From Pseudonocardia abyssalis (GTDB lineage: Bacteria; Actinomycetota; Actinomycetes; Mycobacteriales; Pseudonocardiaceae): 64,000 nucleotides of DNA. Numbering within the stretch: position 1 is the first letter of the stretch; every line of letters starts with the position of its first letter. Where the stretch lies: contig NZ_JADQDK010000001.1 in NCBI RefSeq assembly GCF_019263705.2, forward strand, positions 2,604,001 to 2,668,000, written 5' to 3'. Made by a program: the position numbers and the translations under genes. Of this stretch, positions 62,901 through 64,000 are shown piece after piece. Below the pieces are notes generated by a model. That model was given only the letters and a program-made list of their open reading frames with translations. It did not search any database and was not told the DNA's origin.

Positions 62901-63062
62901 ATGCGCATCGCCCACGCAGCGGGCGATCTCGCCGAGATGCGCGAACACGCCGAGCTACTCCTCGCCGAGCGGGGGTTCGAGGTCGGCGAAGACCTTCCAC
63001 CCGAGAGCTTCGCCGTGTTCGACGCGCTGTTCCCGCACGGCCTCCGCGTCCCGACCAGCTGA
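59922..63062 (+). CDS. LysM- and BTAD-domain membrane protein
   Basis: 1046 residues from GTG 59922 (ATG 59925 is equally possible). Two membrane helices at the N-terminus, then two LysM-type repeats (VVQARDTLWDIAARVLGDP and VRVEVGDSLTGLADQHLGDP, about residues 150-260), a Pro/Thr-rich stretch and a third membrane helix (VPAALVVSGLAASGIVTGIV). A large cytoplasmic part ends in a winged helix plus BTAD-type TPR region (VYLALHPTGVDRDKITTDLW, RRLRKRAQARVAAGRRADAT). Such proteins link cell-wall sensing outside to a SARP-like output inside. They are regular members of actinobacterial Tad clusters; the direct target is unknown. Confidence 0.85.
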   Translation: MMIVLRLVRGLIALVTLAGLVAGVPAALWSLGSPFLPDRLPTVDDVVVALTRPDDGSLLLGLLVLVGWIVWLQLAYSILVETAAQVRSLPMQRPDRFGFRTTRTLAALLIGWVLTMAATPATASTTPPVTVSASFLPTAAASAESPAGPVHVVQARDTLWDIAARVLGDPLRWREIFDLNDGRLQADGGRLIDGSVLHVGWELRLPAEPDPSDLRVRVEVGDSLTGLADQHLGDPARYPDLYEVNVGVRQPDGGYLDDPDVIRPGWLLSVPTIDGPVEQRMDDIPPPVDGTGPDPPPLTTSTPTPERPVPTGDPLTSIPLPETSAPTPPSDPTGGTDTAQTSFAVPAALVVSGLAASGIVTGIVAYRRRQTRWRRAGRQIALPDLDHSRLEFATVTAAQTAGTRFLDTVLRSLTVTPGLRHGLPSLEAVWLAPTGIDLVLTEPRDAVPPFVAEDGGSVWHVDAEAALPITEQEAVGVANPFPALVSLGTGEDGATLLVDAERAGALHLVGDRTRTIDLVRNMAVELGTCRWADDTSVMVVGLEAGLTDLPPNRVEQVQDVRTAAGRLRAAMSATQEHLARVDGGSVVDMRVQDQLSDSWVVSVLVVAEPDETQLQTLAELCRELATGERTSAAVITAGASTTLPGEQVHIDSDGTVQIPRLDTGTLRAERMPADIALGLLSVIGTALEHDVPVPSAPQPQPWADDMRSDGSLQPDTDSPEAGSLVIEIDDSDESPARQPLLTDVADQQPDPAAHRRLLLVEKQDPELDDDVALWRAQGPSARPLVSILGEPAFAAAGPLPEKRHSWYVEVVVYLALHPTGVDRDKITTDLWPEGSTVRPPTIRRAVAEARQWAGKNRSVDPPVDHIPSISPAGGDRYRITGHVMDWDLFRRLRKRAQARVAAGRRADATHDYENALRLVRGPVLHPLRQRGYGWLHNPDQRHEHLIPGFIIDTAHELVDLALDDDDIELARFAAETAQRVDPDRTFDRPFTDLMRIAHAAGDLAEMREHAELLLAERGFEVGEDLPPESFAVFDALFPHGLRVPTS

Positions 63063-63069
63063 GGACCCG

Positions 63070-63693
63070 GTGGCGGCGATCCTCGTGACGGCAAGCTGCG
63101 CCGTCGGCGCGGCCGCGCTCACGCCCCTGCTGGTGCGCCTCGCAGCGGCGACGGCGCATCGCAAAGCCGTGACCACGACGCCGGTTCGCCTCGCGCTGGC
63201 CGCGACGCTCGGAGGCGTCGGTGCCGCAGCGGGCGCACGGCTCGACACCGCCCACGCGGTCGGGCTGCTCCCCCTACTGATCCTGGCCGGTGCTGCGGCG
63301 CTCGTCGACGCCCGTGAGCGCAGGCTCCCCGACGTTCTCACCGGCTGCCTCGCGGCCGTCGTCACCGTGGCGATCACGCTGGCTGTCGTCGGCGGGCACG
63401 CCGACGGCACACGCGCGATGTACGGCTTTCTCACCGGTCTCGTCCTCGCGATCATCGGGAAGGGGCTGAGCGACCAGGCGGTGGGCTGGGGCGACGTCAA
63501 GCTCGCACCGAGCCTGACCGCGTGCCTGGCCTGGAGCGGCTGGTTCACCGTGTACCTCGGCCTGCTCGCCTGGGCATTGCTCATCCTGGCGACCGCGGGC
63601 CTGCTCGCGGTCCGTTCAGGTCGGGCCGCGATCGTGCCGTACGGCCCCGCGATGGTCACCGGAACTCTGATGGCGGTGCTGATCACGGCCTGA
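63070..63693 (+). CDS. Type IV prepilin peptidase (A24)
   Basis: 207 residues from GTG 63070. Aspartic peptidase motifs: VDARERRLPDVLTGCL (first Asp) and GWGDVKLAPSLTACLAW (second Asp in G-x-G-D). About six membrane segments. It should cleave the leader peptides of the Flp-like and TadE-like proteins upstream. It lacks the N-terminal methylase domain, as Tad-type peptidases do. Confidence 0.88.
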   Translation: MAAILVTASCAVGAAALTPLLVRLAAATAHRKAVTTTPVRLALAATLGGVGAAAGARLDTAHAVGLLPLLILAGAAALVDARERRLPDVLTGCLAAVVTVAITLAVVGGHADGTRAMYGFLTGLVLAIIGKGLSDQAVGWGDVKLAPSLTACLAWSGWFTVYLGLLAWALLILATAGLLAVRSGRAAIVPYGPAMVTGTLMAVLITA

Positions 63694-64000
63694 TCGCGCC
63701 GCGACCGGGCACAGGTCGGTGGCTCGATGGTTGGGCGGGGCGCGGGGACCGGCCGGGCACGTCGCCGAGTGCTGCGCGGGCGCCGGACGCTTCGTTCTGC
63801 TGGTTGAGGAGTTCAAGGGCGTCGTCGTCGGCTTCAACTGCCAGTGCGCGGGATGCGGCTCGGAACGGCTGCCGCGTCGCCTCCCCGCCGGGGGTCGGCG
63901 AGGACGCGGCCCGTTGGGGCGTTCGTGCCGGGGATGCGGACGCTGCATCGAGATCGACGCCGGCGAACCTCTCGGTGATCGCCCCGTCGACCACGCTCGC
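63683..64000 (-). CDS. C-terminal part of a gene entering from the right edge
   Basis: The minus-strand frame is open to the window edge, and its stop overlaps the end of the peptidase gene. About 105 residues are visible (ITERFAGVDLDAASASPART, AVEADDDALELLNQQNEASG), Ala/Pro/Arg-rich and disordered at the end. It may be the tail of a relaxase or another transfer protein, but nothing diagnostic is visible. Confidence 0.45.
   Translation of the reverse strand, partial: ASVVDGAITERFAGVDLDAASASPARTPQRAASSPTPGGEATRQPFRAASRALAVEADDDALELLNQQNEASGARAALGDVPGRSPRPAQPSSHRPVPGRGAIRP

Overview
The window is GC-rich, tightly packed DNA with GTG starts, leaderless-type promoters and many 4-base start/stop overlaps. 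Gene content (HelD, RNase J, MtrAB-like two-component genes, SCO6880/DUF4913 transfer genes, a Tad pilus) points to an actinomycete, most likely a Pseudonocardia-like member of the Pseudonocardiaceae. The taxon is inferred from style and gene families; no 16S or tRNA gene was seen.

Region 1 (1-5.2 kb): after the tail of a gene cut by the left edge comes a minus-strand redox operon. In transcription order it encodes a membrane protein, a glutaredoxin-like protein, a Crp/Fnr regulator, a TlpA/DsbE-like lipoprotein, CcdA, a DUF3179 lipoprotein and a flavodoxin-like reductase. The TlpA-like gene has an in-frame TGA exactly at the first Cys of its CxxC site, followed by a hairpin that fits a bacterial SECIS, so it is read here as a selenoprotein.

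Region 2 (5.6-33.3 kb): a resistance/stress-like island. It holds RNase J, a VOC protein, HelD, UppP, ABC-F, RF3, three MerR genes (one broken), two near-duplicate SulP transporters, an acyltransferase, a flippase, a GH5-like hydrolase, an MFS transporter, a glycosyltransferase, a spermidine-synthase-like protein, small DUF proteins and five ADP-ribosylglycohydrolase (ARH) homologues. Most of these transcription units start with one shared dyad promoter element (AACCTCACAT or CTAC(C/T)C facing GTAGGGTT/GTAGAGTT, ending in a TAGRGT-like -10). The three MerR genes carry the element too. The simplest reading is a local MerR-controlled regulon whose most unusual members are the ARH proteins, several of which have lost metal-binding residues.

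Region 3 (33.6-42.2 kb): more ordinary genes. These are a DUF3040 protein and NhaA that share an identical 27-nt 5' leader element, a GbsR/MarR-type regulator with a perfect palindromic operator facing a three-gene ABC transporter, a PRC-barrel-like protein, an OmpR-type two-component system with a small lipoprotein, a small helical protein, and the C-terminal stump of an SGNH hydrolase.

Region 4 (42.3-64 kb): a dense plus-strand run of transfer and pilus genes beginning right beside the SGNH stump. First come T4SS-like genes (ParA-like, VirB2-like, TrbL/VirB6-like, SCO6880, VirB4-like and VirD4-like ATPases, DUF4913, a transglycosylase). After one minus-strand lipoprotein gene there is a complete Tad set (SAF/CpaB, TadZ, TadA, TadB, TadC, Flp-like, three TadE/G-like proteins, a LysM-BTAD protein and a prepilin peptidase). 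It looks like part of an integrated conjugative element or plasmid backbone continuing past the right edge.
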